A stretch of 39,617 nt of DNA from IMG/VR virus record IMGVR_UViG_3300046028_009709, positions 1-39,617 of that record; one strand, given 5' to 3'. A program made the translations under genes and the position numbers. Of the stretch, positions 7,828 through 15,306 are shown piece after piece. The notes under the pieces were generated by a model. It did no database searches and had not been told where the DNA came from. It saw only the letters and a program-made list of their open reading frames with translations. The DNA comes from a virus. Each line of letters starts with the position of its first letter. Within the stretch, counting starts at the first letter, position 1.

Positions 7828-8703
7828 ATGGCAGGCACCTTATATGGGATGATAACTGTTGCAAGCAGCAACCAATATGCACATGTAGCCCTTACAAGTT
7901 TTTTCAAACACACAAAATTATCTGCAGAAGATAGGTTTGTGTTGATTGACAACGACGGAGAATGGACTAAAAACTGGCATTTGGACTGTTTTGATCCCAA
8001 CCTAGTATATGTGAATTCAAACCCTCAGAATTTTAGCACAAATATCAATCAATTGCTGAGATGGGCTGATGAACAATATGCAGATTTAGTTTTCCTCAGC
8101 AATGATGTTGTTTTTACCCCCAAGTGGGCTACCCGTCTAGTGATAAATGACAGGACAGTGAGCATTCCCAGTTGTAATCAAACTCATTTTTATGGCTTTG
8201 ACCCTACTTTAAATCTACAGCAATTTGGTGGTAGATTTCCACATTTGAATGTAGCTGCTCACACACATGCTGCACGGTCACCAGCACCTTTTGAGCGCCT
8301 TCTCATGCCCACCTATGTATGTAGAATTCCACGTCTAATTTACCAAGAAGTTGGAGGCTTTGATGAAGCGTTCAACATGGGAGGTGAAGATGTGGACTAT
8401 AGATTGCGCCTACTTCAAAAAGGCTTTGAAATCAAATATTGCAGCAGTTATTTGCTACACTTCAACGGTTGCAGTAGTTGGAACGGGGCGGAAACCTTAG
8501 CTGAAACTCAACTGCGTAACCGGTTGTATATGCAAACTTTTATTGAGAAATGGGGAGAAGATTTACACGACTTGTGTATGAGTTCAGGACAACCAACATC
8601 TATTATTGAAAAATATCAATTACACGGGTTACTTAACGAATGCCGTTTCAACGACATAATAAAATCCTTGCTAACTGCACTAGAGTTCAATAAAGTTATA
8701 TAA
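7828..8703 (+). CDS. GT2-family glycosyltransferase
   Basis: A 291-residue GT-A enzyme. The N-terminus reads GMITVASSNQYAHVALTSFFKHT; LVFLSNDVVF at about residues 90-99 is the acidic nucleotide-binding motif; and GGFDEAFNMGGEDVDYRLRLLQKG at about 186-209 is the classic GT2 acceptor/base motif (GGFDE.F...EDVD), as in rhamnosyl-type transferases. It follows the sulfotransferase remnant after a ~130-base gap with a weak AAGAAAG site before the ATG. A late promoter overlaps its final codons. It is the last of the four intact + strand transferases. The sugar and acceptor are not evident. Confidence 0.8.
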   Translation: MAGTLYGMITVASSNQYAHVALTSFFKHTKLSAEDRFVLIDNDGEWTKNWHLDCFDPNLVYVNSNPQNFSTNINQLLRWADEQYADLVFLSNDVVFTPKWATRLVINDRTVSIPSCNQTHFYGFDPTLNLQQFGGRFPHLNVAAHTHAARSPAPFERLLMPTYVCRIPRLIYQEVGGFDEAFNMGGEDVDYRLRLLQKGFEIKYCSSYLLHFNGCSSWNGAETLAETQLRNRLYMQTFIEKWGEDLHDLCMSSGQPTSIIEKYQLHGLLNECRFNDIIKSLLTALEFNKVI

Positions 8704-8706
8704 ATA
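8699..8706 (+). promoter_or_regulatory. T4-type late promoter (TATAAATA)
   Basis: An exact TATAAATA, the extended -10 motif read by T4-type late sigma (gp55) with no -35 box. It lies 24 bases before the ATG of the 8731 gene, so transcription would start near 8713, just before the AAGGAG site. It overlaps the end of the upstream transferase. The position relative to a gene with a strong ribosome-binding site supports it. Confidence 0.7.
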
Positions 8707-8730
8707 TGTTATATCCAAGGAGAAAAAAAC

Positions 8731-9039
8731 ATGAGTGAGACAGTGGGATCAATTATTGATCCACAAACAATAACTACTGAAATTGTTTTAAGTGAAAGAG
8801 TAGTAACAAATGAGTTTGTTATTGCTGAAATTTATGAAAGCATTGTGAACCGTTCTGTGCGGGCTGAGATTGAGCTTGGGCCATTTGTTACTGACACAAG
8901 ACCAGATGGCAGCACGCAAACAAGAGGAAGCAGTCGTCGAGGGATTACAGTGTGGGACAATGATGCGTATGATGCTATAAGGGACACTTGGCGCAACGAA
9001 GATCTCATTACACGTATCAAGACCATTTTGAACGGATAA
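8731..9039 (+). CDS. Small late-expressed protein of unknown function
   Basis: A 102-residue acidic protein with no family I recognise. It has a beta-rich first half (EIVLSERVVTNEFVIAEIYESIV), a Gly/Arg/Ser linker (DGSTQTRGSSRRG) and a helical C-terminus (YDAIRDTWRNEDLITRIKTIL). It has the best ribosome-binding site of the + strand (AAGGAG, 8717-8722) and its own TATAAATA promoter, and it is followed by a strong terminator, so it is probably an abundant late product such as a small virion or assembly protein. That role is inference from expression signals only. Confidence 0.7.
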   Translation: MSETVGSIIDPQTITTEIVLSERVVTNEFVIAEIYESIVNRSVRAEIELGPFVTDTRPDGSTQTRGSSRRGITVWDNDAYDAIRDTWRNEDLITRIKTILNG

Positions 9040-9060
9040 TTTAAGTTATGCAAAAACATG

Positions 9061-9089
9061 AAAACGGAGGGCATATTGCCCTCCGTTTT
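9061..9089. terminator. Bidirectional rho-independent terminator
   Basis: A perfect 13-base-pair inverted repeat: AAAACGGAGGGCA, loop TAT, TGCCCTCCGTTTT. The A-rich 5' end and T-rich 3' end make it usable from both strands. It sits where the + strand left arm meets the - strand right arm. Confidence 0.85.
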
Positions 9090-9126
9090 CACCTATGGTG
9101 CTATAGACGTGCACGCGGGGAAGACT

Positions 9127-9175
9127 GATTCACAAACAACCTTACACGTAGAAAGTTGATTTGGCTTGAGGTATC
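9127..9175 (-). other. Degenerate duplicate of the 3' end of the moxR-like gene
   Basis: On the - strand this stretch reads LKPNQLSTCKVVCES in one frame, matching IKPNQLSSWKVFVKN near the C-terminus of the MoxR-like protein (DNA 9337-9384). Shared DNA includes GTTGATTTGGCTTGA. It lies downstream of the real gene end, separated by the terminator at 9236-9279, and has no start of its own. It is a scar of a partial duplication or of recombination with a related phage. The rest of the 9090-9299 gap contains only the terminator. Confidence 0.6.
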
Positions 9176-9235
9176 ATAAATCCTTTTGAGGATCGCAACC
9201 TTGCTAGTGCATATGAAAGGAACGCAGTAGCTAAA

Positions 9236-9279
9236 AAGAACAAGGGTGCAGTGCTCCACAACGCTGCACCCTTGTTCTT
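9236..9279 (-). terminator. Rho-independent terminator after the moxR-like gene
   Basis: A perfect 16-base-pair inverted repeat (AAGAACAAGGGTGCAG / CTGCACCCTTGTTCTT) with a 12-base loop. On the - strand the stem is followed by a T-rich run (TTCTTTTTAG), the layout of an intrinsic terminator for leftward transcription. It lies about 20 bases past the stop of the AAA+ ATPase gene. Confidence 0.85.
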
Positions 9280-9299
9280 GGTAACTCTAGTAGCTGAGT

Positions 9300-10514
9300 T
9301 TAGTTTGCGTTCATGCTTGGGATCAAGGCTGAGAAATTTTTCACAAACACCTTCCATGAACTCAGTTGATTTGGCTTGATGGGGTGGTCACGTGTAGTTG
9401 CCATAAACGACCGAGCACCCATTACAACCATCTCCGGTTCAAAGTTGTCCATCATGAACTGGAAGAAGCGATCGGCGCTCTTATACATGTCATCGTGCGA
9501 ATTCTTCACACCATTCTGCTTATTACTCTCAGCTTTCTTGACATCATCTGTGAGCTCATACACCAGTGCAGTGGTCAGTGCATAGCAAATGTCCATCTGC
9601 TTCACGTTCAGCTTGGTGACTGTGCCATCAAGGATGTCGCGTGCACGGGGTAGGTTAGCTGCTTGTCGACGATAGCTGAGGAACTTCAGGGCAGGACCCT
9701 CACCTACAGTGCCCTTGATGAGATCGCCAAGCACATCTGCTGGCAGATCCGTCTCGCGGTAGCTGCCATCTTCCTGGGGCTCATACAGCAGTTCGCTGAC
9801 AAAGCTCCAGCTACGTGGGGTAGCAAACGCATAGCTTTCGCGACGGGGATCAAAGTCAAAGAGATCATTGGGCTGATAGCTGAGGTAACCCACCACATGC
9901 TCGTGGATGCGATTCATCATAGCCCATTCCTGCCAGTCGTCAAAATCCACAGCCAGCGTTGCATGGATGAAGCGATTTGCCAGCGGAGTTGGCATGTTGT
10001 AGGCAACACCCTTGTCACGCACTCGGTTACCAGCAGCAACCATCACTGCATCATCAGGCAGCTGGTAACTGCCAATGCGCCGGTTCAGGATCAGCTGATA
10101 TGTGGCAGCCTGCACAGAGGGTGGTGCTGCGCTCATCTCATCAAAAAACACCATTGCGCGGCTGTTGGGATCAGTGGGCAGATCGGTAGGGTTGCTCCAC
10201 TTGAAAATCTTCTCTGTCAGTGGAACGTTGTGCTCATTCTTTACCACGTTGCCTTCTGCATCGCGGATAGTCACTTCTGCGAGGTGCGGAATGCCTCGAA
10301 TGTCAGTGGCCTCAAGTAGGGGAAGTCGAATGTCAATCAGTGGGCGCTTCTGAGCACGAGCAACCTCTGCAACAATGTCACTCTTGCCAATGCCAGGAGG
10401 GCCGGCGATGAAGAGAGGTCGCTTCCTACGCGTCACGTGATCGATCATCACCTTCAGCTTGCTGGGACTGACAGTAGTGATTGTCTGGATTTTCTCTTGA
10501 GCTGCCTTAGCCAT
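9300..10514 (-). CDS. MoxR-type AAA+ ATPase
   Basis: A 404-residue AAA+ ATPase. Walker A is GPPGIGKS (residues 38-45), Walker B is VFFDE (122-126), the sensor-1 stretch is VMVAAGNRV, and ATPRSWSFVSELL is the arginine/sensor-2 region. The order and the ATDIRGIPHL insert are those of MoxR proteins, which act as chaperones that load metals or remodel partner complexes, usually with a von Willebrand A-domain partner. No such partner is visible in the window. It has its own sigma70-like promoter (10552-10579), an AAGGA site and a strong terminator, so it is probably a single-gene unit expressed early. A degenerate copy of its 3' end follows at 9127-9175. Its target is unknown. Confidence 0.85.
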   Translation of the reverse strand: MAKAAQEKIQTITTVSPSKLKVMIDHVTRRKRPLFIAGPPGIGKSDIVAEVARAQKRPLIDIRLPLLEATDIRGIPHLAEVTIRDAEGNVVKNEHNVPLTEKIFKWSNPTDLPTDPNSRAMVFFDEMSAAPPSVQAATYQLILNRRIGSYQLPDDAVMVAAGNRVRDKGVAYNMPTPLANRFIHATLAVDFDDWQEWAMMNRIHEHVVGYLSYQPNDLFDFDPRRESYAFATPRSWSFVSELLYEPQEDGSYRETDLPADVLGDLIKGTVGEGPALKFLSYRRQAANLPRARDILDGTVTKLNVKQMDICYALTTALVYELTDDVKKAESNKQNGVKNSHDDMYKSADRFFQFMMDNFEPEMVVMGARSFMATTRDHPIKPNQLSSWKVFVKNFSALIPSMNAN

Positions 10515-10551
10515 GTCTGCGTGTGTCCTTGCTGTTGTGGATTACCAGCTG

Positions 10552-10579
10552 AATATATGGCAGGTATTTTTTACGTCAA
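10552..10579 (-). promoter_or_regulatory. Sigma70-like promoter for the moxR-like gene
   Basis: On the - strand: TTGACG (5 of 6 to consensus), a 16-base spacer, and TATATT (5 of 6). Transcription would start near 10545, about 30 bases before the ATG at 10514, with AAGGA between. This suggests expression by unmodified host polymerase, that is, early. Confidence 0.55.
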
Positions 10580-10587
10580 CACAAAAA

Positions 10588-10983
10588 TCATCCGAACATT
10601 TCAGCCCACGTCAGTATATTGCCACCCGCCATCTCCAGTTCCATGGCACGCTCAGAATGAAAAACTACAAACCGTTTTTGATCATAGTGATAAGGGCTTT
10701 TCACACTCCTATAGAGATGGATGTGAACCTTTGGAATATTAAATGTGTTGAAAGGCTGTTTGCTGATATCAAATTCCCAAAATTGGTACATCCTACAAAG
10801 GATCAGAAGCCCTGTTGATGTTAACCGAAAACTAGGGCGTGTGCTGCTCCAATTTACAAACAGGATTTTACAAAAACCTTCAAACCCACCTTCCACAAGG
10901 TTTTCTGGAAAAGCTTGCTCAGTTGCATCTGGGTTGATCTGCTCGCAAAAATCTTCCCAGATTGCCTGCTGTAATTGGTTCAC
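10588..10983 (-). CDS. Hypothetical phage protein
   Basis: A 131-residue protein with no family I can name. It starts with GTG at 10983, immediately after the TAA of the upstream gene, with AAGG before it. The N-terminal half is helical and acidic (WEDFCEQINPDATEQAFPENL); the C-terminal half has aromatic-rich strands (MYQFWEFDISKQPF, KVHIHLYRSV). No signal peptide or membrane segment is seen. It probably shares a transcript with the 100-residue protein upstream, whose translation start is controlled by the hairpin at 11279-11326. Confidence 0.6.
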   Translation of the reverse strand: MNQLQQAIWEDFCEQINPDATEQAFPENLVEGGFEGFCKILFVNWSSTRPSFRLTSTGLLILCRMYQFWEFDISKQPFNTFNIPKVHIHLYRSVKSPYHYDQKRFVVFHSERAMELEMAGGNILTWAEMFG

Positions 10984-11286
10984 TTACACCTTGGGAGGTC
11001 TAGATATCTTAACACCTTGGGAAAACTCAAACACTTCAAATTTAGTTGTTTTGAACATTTTGTTAAGTTTATCAGCAAGATTGAAGGCATGCCCAGGACT
11101 TTCTGGAAAAGTGACCCTACGATATTTTGGATTTGAATCGTCATGCAGTGTATTGACACTCTTGAGGTTGATGGGGGTTCCATCATAAAATACAGCATAA
11201 ATTGCCTTGGCCGCAATAATCTGTTCGCTCTGAAATGTCTTGGGATCAGTGTAGCTCAACAACACTTTGGGCTTGGGACGACTCAT
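10984..11286 (-). CDS. Hypothetical protein under an apparent late-promoter/hairpin switch
   Basis: A 100-residue basic protein starting MSRPKPKVLLSY. I chose the ATG at 11286 because AAGG lies upstream and a start codon at this position forms part of a conserved-looking hairpin; a longer frame to 11313 would begin with a weak start inside the loop. The product is probably a small alpha/beta protein (SEQIIAAKAIYAVFYDGTPINLKSV). I do not recognise a family. The expression signals suggest it is silent on early read-through transcripts and made late, so a virion, assembly or lysis-stage role is possible, though not shown. Confidence 0.65.
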   Translation of the reverse strand: MSRPKPKVLLSYTDPKTFQSEQIIAAKAIYAVFYDGTPINLKSVNTLHDDSNPKYRRVTFPESPGHAFNLADKLNKMFKTTKFEVFEFSQGVKISRPPKV

Positions 11287-11326
11287 GACTATTGCCTTGT
11301 TTCTGGTGTGCAATATTTATGAGTCG
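11279..11326 (-). promoter_or_regulatory. Hairpin enclosing RBS and start codon, with near-consensus late promoter in its 5' arm
   Basis: On the - strand the outer arms CGACTCAT and ATGAGTCG pair over 8 bases, and the inner arms TATTGC and GCAATA pair over 6, with a 3x3 internal loop (AAA/GTC) and a 14-base apical loop. The 3' outer arm contains the ATG of the 100-residue gene, and the ribosome site (AAGG) sits at the apical loop/inner stem. CATAAATA (11321 to 11314), one base from TATAAATA, overlaps the 5' arms. RNA started there (near 11308) would lack both 5' arms and could not fold, leaving the start site free. T4 genes e, soc and 49 use this design. Confidence 0.6.
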
Positions 11327-11339
11327 TGAGTTTTCGCAG

Positions 11340-11753
11340 TCAGTCCACCTCGTAAACCACTCGCTTGAAAGTGGCAAAACGCTCCTCATGGGTCATGTTC
11401 TTGAGTTTTTTGCTGAGAATACTGAAGAGAAAGCTGAGAAAACGCTCAGGCACAAACTGAGTGTCTTTGCACACATGAGCATAGACATTGGGATTTAACA
11501 GTCGCATATCACGGATCAGCTCATGTTCACCATCTTTGCAGATGTTTGCTTGATACCATTTGCCACCCATGCATAGCCACATCCAAAATGTGGTGAAACT
11601 GCGAGCTGTGAACAACAGGCTGCCAGCAGCAATTACGCAAGTGGTGCCCTCTGAGGTTGGCAACCGGTCTACCAGGACACTTTCACCCAAATCGCTGGCG
11701 ATTCGGAGGCATTCCAAATCTGAATGCTGGAAGTCTAGTAATCGTTGTCCCAT
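11340..11753 (-). CDS. Hypothetical phage protein
   Basis: A 137-residue protein with no recognised family. The central part is hydrophobic and aromatic (SLLFTARSFTTFWMWLCMGGKWYQ), possibly a buried strand-helix core rather than a membrane helix, because charged residues flank it closely. The C-terminus is helical and basic (FATFKRVVYEVD). It starts with ATG at 11753, overlapping the end of the nucleotidyltransferase-like gene by 19 bases, so the two are probably translationally coupled and may share a function. The stop lies 54 bases upstream of the next start, a gap filled by the late-promoter hairpin. Confidence 0.6.
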   Translation of the reverse strand: MGQRLLDFQHSDLECLRIASDLGESVLVDRLPTSEGTTCVIAAGSLLFTARSFTTFWMWLCMGGKWYQANICKDGEHELIRDMRLLNPNVYAHVCKDTQFVPERFLSFLFSILSKKLKNMTHEERFATFKRVVYEVD

Positions 11754-12427
11754 GTTACTCCTCCCTTTGTAAGTTGCTCTACCGCAGTCAACAGCAATTC
11801 TTTACTGGCTTCAAAACCATGCAAATGATATTTCAAGGTTCTCAAGGGCAAGTTGCGGGTGTTGTCAGAGTCTTTCAAGAGCAGCTCTCCAGAAAGGCTG
11901 CCCCAAGCAGCAGATTCTGAAGCCAGCAGTGTTTTCCCATCTGTGGCAAACTCACAATTGTGGAAGTCAAAGCTGTCCCAAACCTTCTCTACACTTTCTC
12001 CAAAGCGGCGTTTGATCATTTGCACTGTTATTCCAGTGAGCGGGGAATCACCTGGCATCCGATAAGTGATGGCATTATCACTTTGGTGTGCAACGTAAAA
12101 CTTGTTTTTGGGTTTGGTCTGTAGGCATTTGAAGTTGTTGAAAAGCTCTACTGTGAAGGTGTTGGCTTCTTGTTCCATGCATTCAGTTTCTTTTTCAAAC
12201 TCCTCCTGCACATTCACCATAAGAGAGGTTTCAAAGATTTTTTTCCAAGTGGCCAGCTGTTCCCCGCTGGTGAAAAACACATCTAAGTCACCAGTAGTCC
12301 AGGGATTGTTTTCCCAAAGTTTGCGTGCCGCGCCGCCAGCAATCCAAGGCCCATCAGTAATACTCAAAGGAGGCATTCGAGCAATCAAAGTTTGGAATAA
12401 GGGATCAACCACAGGCTTCATCAACAT
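11735..12427 (-). CDS. Nucleotidyltransferase-fold protein
   Basis: A 230-residue protein with the core signature of the DNA polymerase beta-like nucleotidyltransferase superfamily. WIAGGAARKLW (about 28-38) is the GG turn and first helix, and TTGDLDVFF (44-52) supplies the two metal-binding aspartates, D47 and D49. PolyA polymerases, CCA-adding enzymes and minimal antitoxin-type transferases share it. The protein lacks the long C-terminal domains of CCA enzymes. Phage members of this size are common but mostly uncharacterised, so it could add nucleotides to RNA, protein or small molecules. Its ATG overlaps the previous stop by one base (TGATG), and it sits in a run of coupled small genes upstream of the MoxR gene. 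Confidence 0.75.
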   Translation of the reverse strand: MLMKPVVDPLFQTLIARMPPLSITDGPWIAGGAARKLWENNPWTTGDLDVFFTSGEQLATWKKIFETSLMVNVQEEFEKETECMEQEANTFTVELFNNFKCLQTKPKNKFYVAHQSDNAITYRMPGDSPLTGITVQMIKRRFGESVEKVWDSFDFHNCEFATDGKTLLASESAAWGSLSGELLLKDSDNTRNLPLRTLKYHLHGFEASKELLLTAVEQLTKGGVTWDNDY

Positions 12428-12672
12428 CAGAACGTGCCTCCATTGAGATCTAGATTGCGTGGGGTTGATTGCAGTTGTCCCACAAGTTTTTCTTGTAGTT
12501 CCATCACTTTTTGTGCAAGATTTACATCGCGAGCCAACAATGCAGTTAAGCTCAAGGCCAAACTTTCCGCGTCTTCTCTTGACATGCGAATCTCTTTTGA
12601 GTTGTAGTCGCGAGCAGTGTTCACCAGTTTCACAAACTGATTGATGGGATCACTGGAAAAGTTGCTGCTCAT
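12427..12672 (-). CDS. Small helical hypothetical protein
   Basis: An 81-residue protein starting MSSNFSSDPINQFVKLVNTA. The ATG at 12672 overlaps the upstream stop as ATGA, which fixes the start against longer in-frame alternatives. It is mostly alpha-helical, with SREDAESLALSLTALLARDVNLAQKVMEL and then a probable coiled coil (QEKLVGQLQ), and ends in a flexible NLDLNGGTF tail. Small proteins with this pattern occur widely in T4-like marine phages without an assigned function. It is coupled on both sides, so it belongs to the same operon as the nucleotidyltransferase-like gene. Confidence 0.65.
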   Translation of the reverse strand: MSSNFSSDPINQFVKLVNTARDYNSKEIRMSREDAESLALSLTALLARDVNLAQKVMELQEKLVGQLQSTPRNLDLNGGTF

Positions 12673-13151
12673 GGCTGTTTTTGTCCCTCTTTTTGTTTTT
12701 TGTTGAGCACTGTATTGAGTTCCAACTTGCTGGAAAATGGCCCCACAGTAGGGGCGTTTTCTACAGTTTCCATCTTGGGACAAAAACTGGGACTCCAGCC
12801 ATGACTATAGTGAATGCCCCAATATCCAGCTGCAAATCTACTTTTGCTGTGTGCTGTTTTTGAATAGGTAACAAAAGGAGAGTCTTGGACATTTTGTGGA
12901 TTCGTATGCTTGATTGGCCAAACGCCAATTTTGTCCAAAGGTTCTTCCTTTGCTTCCAGTTGCTCAAAAGTGATGTGCCACCCCAGCGACTTTTCCAACG
13001 CCTCTTGACTAGAGAATGTTTCAGTTTTTTGGCTGCTTAGGAGCGTGTAAGATCCATCCTGGGCACTGAGCACTCCAACTCTATTCCCCCATTCAGTCAA
13101 CATCCAACTTTGTGCACTGATGGGTTTGGCTGAGATTTTCTTCATTGTCAA
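12669..13151 (-). CDS. Conserved T4-like phage hypothetical protein
   Basis: A 160-residue protein. The pattern AAGYWGIHYSHGWSPSFCPKMETVENAPTVGPF in its C-terminal half, read as an aromatic/glycine strand followed by a Cys-Pro-Lys turn and a GPF ending, resembles a small uncharacterised protein common in T4-like marine phages, although I cannot name a family. The N-terminus (AQSWMLTEWGNRVGVLSAQDGSYTLL) looks like a beta-hairpin. It overlaps the next gene downstream by 4 bases and the gene upstream by 59. The larger upstream overlap suggests a start further inside is possible, for example the ATG two codons on. Confidence 0.6.
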   Translation of the reverse strand: MTMKKISAKPISAQSWMLTEWGNRVGVLSAQDGSYTLLSSQKTETFSSQEALEKSLGWHITFEQLEAKEEPLDKIGVWPIKHTNPQNVQDSPFVTYSKTAHSKSRFAAGYWGIHYSHGWSPSFCPKMETVENAPTVGPFSSKLELNTVLNKKQKEGQKQP

Positions 13152-13647
13152 CTACCTTGAACTTTGCCCTACGGGCCTTCGCTTGTGTTTCTGTCTGCCA
13201 GTTACACATCAAGTCTGCAACAGCAACCAGCTTTGTCAACTCATCAGGTGCTAGTGCCCCTGGATAAGATTCGTTGAATTTAAGCAATTGTTTTCTTAAG
13301 GAGTTTCCATGTTGGTTAAATGAATTTTCAAAAGGCAATATGTTGTAGTCAAAAACACCATCTGCTATTTTTAGGGTTATATCTATACCATCGCGGCACC
13401 AAATGCTAGCAGTATTTGGAATTGGGGCCTGTTGCCAATCAAAACTTTCACTAGTAATACAAACCAAACGATTGTTGTTTTTGATGATGCGACTCCAAAT
13501 TTTGTATAGGTCTGGTTCACCAATAAGTGGTACACACGTCTTTAACCACCATCCGCGGCCAGGATGGCTCTTTTGTTGAAAGTGTGTGATCTCAGGAGGT
13601 TGACATGAGACTAGGATGTTCCAGATGTTTTGAAAATCCAAATCCAT
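13093..13647 (-). CDS. Hypothetical phage protein
   Basis: A 184-residue protein without a recognised family. It starts with ATG at 13647, nine bases after the stop of the RNase H gene. The N-terminal half is aromatic (MDLDFQNIWNIL, GRGWWLKTCVPLIGEPDLYKIWSRI); the C-terminal part is helical (LRKQLLKFNESYPGALAPDELTKLVAVADLMCNW) and ends in a charged tail. Its last 59 bases are read in two frames together with the next gene, one of the longest overlaps in the window. A DNA-metabolism role would fit the neighbours but is only positional guesswork. Confidence 0.6.
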   Translation of the reverse strand: MDLDFQNIWNILVSCQPPEITHFQQKSHPGRGWWLKTCVPLIGEPDLYKIWSRIIKNNNRLVCITSESFDWQQAPIPNTASIWCRDGIDITLKIADGVFDYNILPFENSFNQHGNSLRKQLLKFNESYPGALAPDELTKLVAVADLMCNWQTETQAKARRAKFKVVDNEENLSQTHQCTKLDVD

Positions 13648-13655
13648 AGCCCTAT

Positions 13656-14636
13656 TTACTCGGTCAAGTGTCCTTGATATTCACTACTGAAACACACACT
13701 GTAATCTGAGGCTGTTTTTTCAATCCGCATCAAACCCCACTGTGCTGCAAATTTCAGCAATGCAATGCCCACTTGTGCCTTACGAGGTTGGTTTACTGCA
13801 TTTTTGATGCAAGTATCCCAAGTTTCCACAAACTCTTGAGGCTGAGCGGTGAGATCAACAAGAGTACAGTTTCTTTCATATGCGTCACGAACTCGAATCT
13901 CTTCTCCGTTGTGGTCTGTCCACGTGCTGAGCATGAGATTGTTCCAGGAATAGCCTTGGGACGCTTTGTTTTCAAATGCTTCCAACATCTTTTTCTTCCG
14001 CACACCTGGGAAGGCACTCATGACATTATCACTGGCATCACCCCTAATGCATTTTTCAAACAAAATCCATTCAGGATGAGGCACTGGTAGTGCCTCGCCC
14101 TTCTTGTTGTGCGCAAGATTGCCATCTTTGTCGTAAATTCCGTTTATGGTATAGAGCAACGCACTGATACCATCGTAAATTTTAACATTCGTGGCTAGCA
14201 GTTGTTGAAAGTCACTGTCAGTGCTGACAATCACATGATCATCACCCGGATGCAATTGGATCCAACGTGCAATGAGATCATCTGCTTCAGCTTGTGGCGC
14301 CTTCAACACTGTTGCATTGGTACGCGAGCTTACGAACTTAATGAAGTCATCAAGAGCTTCATAAAACACTCGATCTTCTTCCTGTTCATCCGCTGTGCGC
14401 TGTCCAGCAGCTACTCGGCGATGAGCTTTGTAAGGCTGGTAAAAATCCCGTCGCCAACTCCTGCTTTCGAGGCAGCACACTAAATGTGACCCATTGAAAT
14501 CGTTCCACACCTTTTTGATGCTGGTGAAAATAATGTGCATGGCTAAGCCCACTTGTGCATTGAAATCTGGAGCTCTTACACCATATCGAACACGCATCGC
14601 CAAATTTTGCAGATCTACAATTACATAAGTGCTCAA
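13656..14636 (-). CDS. rnh: T4-type RNase H / 5'-3' flap exonuclease
   Basis: A 326-residue member of the FEN-1/5'-3' exonuclease family, in T4 the enzyme that removes lagging-strand RNA primers. Metal-binding acidic motifs are in order: D8 in VIVDLQNLAMR, EADD at about 117-120, STDSDFQ at 138-144, and RGDASDN at about 198-204, which leads into the helix-hairpin region (FPGVRKKKMLEAF). I start it at TTG 14636 (MSTYVIVD...) because GGAG lies eight bases upstream and the family motif begins just after; the frame stays open to 14765 inside the neighbouring gene. It should work with the clamp and polymerase encoded further right. Confidence 0.8.
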   Translation of the reverse strand: MSTYVIVDLQNLAMRVRYGVRAPDFNAQVGLAMHIIFTSIKKVWNDFNGSHLVCCLESRSWRRDFYQPYKAHRRVAAGQRTADEQEEDRVFYEALDDFIKFVSSRTNATVLKAPQAEADDLIARWIQLHPGDDHVIVSTDSDFQQLLATNVKIYDGISALLYTINGIYDKDGNLAHNKKGEALPVPHPEWILFEKCIRGDASDNVMSAFPGVRKKKMLEAFENKASQGYSWNNLMLSTWTDHNGEEIRVRDAYERNCTLVDLTAQPQEFVETWDTCIKNAVNQPRKAQVGIALLKFAAQWGLMRIEKTASDYSVCFSSEYQGHLTE

Positions 14637-14685
14637 AGTTCTATCTCCACTATATGACACAACTCTAGCAAGGCTAGGCAGTGTG

Positions 14686-15306
14686 TCAACTGTATTCAGT
14701 CTTCTGTTTGTTAGGTCGCCTTGCTCTCCGGTTAGTTGGTATAGCAGTGGCAACAAATGCATCATCTTGTTCGCCCAAATCTGAGGCTACGGCTCGACAA
14801 ACATCTGTTAACCACTTTTCCACTACTTCTTGCTCACTGGCACCTTCATAACCGTGGTTGCGGAGAAATTCCACAAAATAACTGTTGTAATCCAATTCAA
14901 AAAAGCTTCGTGACGGATCAGTGGGGTCCCAACTGATGTTGGGCATAGCTACCCAAGGCTCTTTTTTGGCCTCAGCTGTTTGCTTCTCATGCTCATTGCG
15001 ATCAATTTTGTTGTGTTTGAGTTCAACATCCAACAGGGCTATTGCGCGATCAACACTAGTTTCTTCAGTAGTCAGCATGCATATTTGCTGGTCAAACTCA
15101 TACTCAGTAAGTTGCCTATATTTCTTTTTGGATTTGAGAGTTTTGATCTCTTTCTGAAGAGGATCTTCCTCATTTATTTCAATCAAGCGTAACTCAAGGT
15201 CAAGACCCTGCATAGTGTATTCGGCTTCTGCAATTTGTCTTGTGCGACCTCGTAGACCCCAACTTCCTGGCCAAAGGCCAAAGGGGATTTTTAGATTCTT
15301 GCTCAT
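14686..15306 (-). CDS. Hypothetical phage protein, possibly virion- or replication-associated
   Basis: A 206-residue protein with no recognised family. The start MSKNLKIPFGLWPGSWGLRGRTRQIAEAEY contains a Gly/Trp/Pro-rich segment that is often seen in phage structural or scaffold-linked proteins. It is followed by long charged helices (LELRLIEINEEDPLQKEIKTLKSKKKYRQLTEYEFD), a probable coiled coil, and a Lys/Arg-rich tail (RRARRPNKQKTEYS). The ATG at 15306 overlaps the upstream stop by 4 bases. Its 3' end lies in the region where the RNase H frame remains open, so the true RNase H start decides the spacing (49 bases with my choice). Confidence 0.6.
   Translation of the reverse strand: MSKNLKIPFGLWPGSWGLRGRTRQIAEAEYTMQGLDLELRLIEINEEDPLQKEIKTLKSKKKYRQLTEYEFDQQICMLTTEETSVDRAIALLDVELKHNKIDRNEHEKQTAEAKKEPWVAMPNISWDPTDPSRSFFELDYNSYFVEFLRNHGYEGASEQEVVEKWLTDVCRAVASDLGEQDDAFVATAIPTNRRARRPNKQKTEYS

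Noticed and set aside
9663-10319. Long + strand open frame opposite the MoxR gene
   Set aside because: Its protein has no family features, and the - strand frame carries full AAA+ motifs; it is a shadow.
13648-13660. Late-promoter-like AGTAAATA before the 13647 start
   Set aside because: Only six of eight bases match, and it is explained by the GAG TAA end of the RNase H gene.
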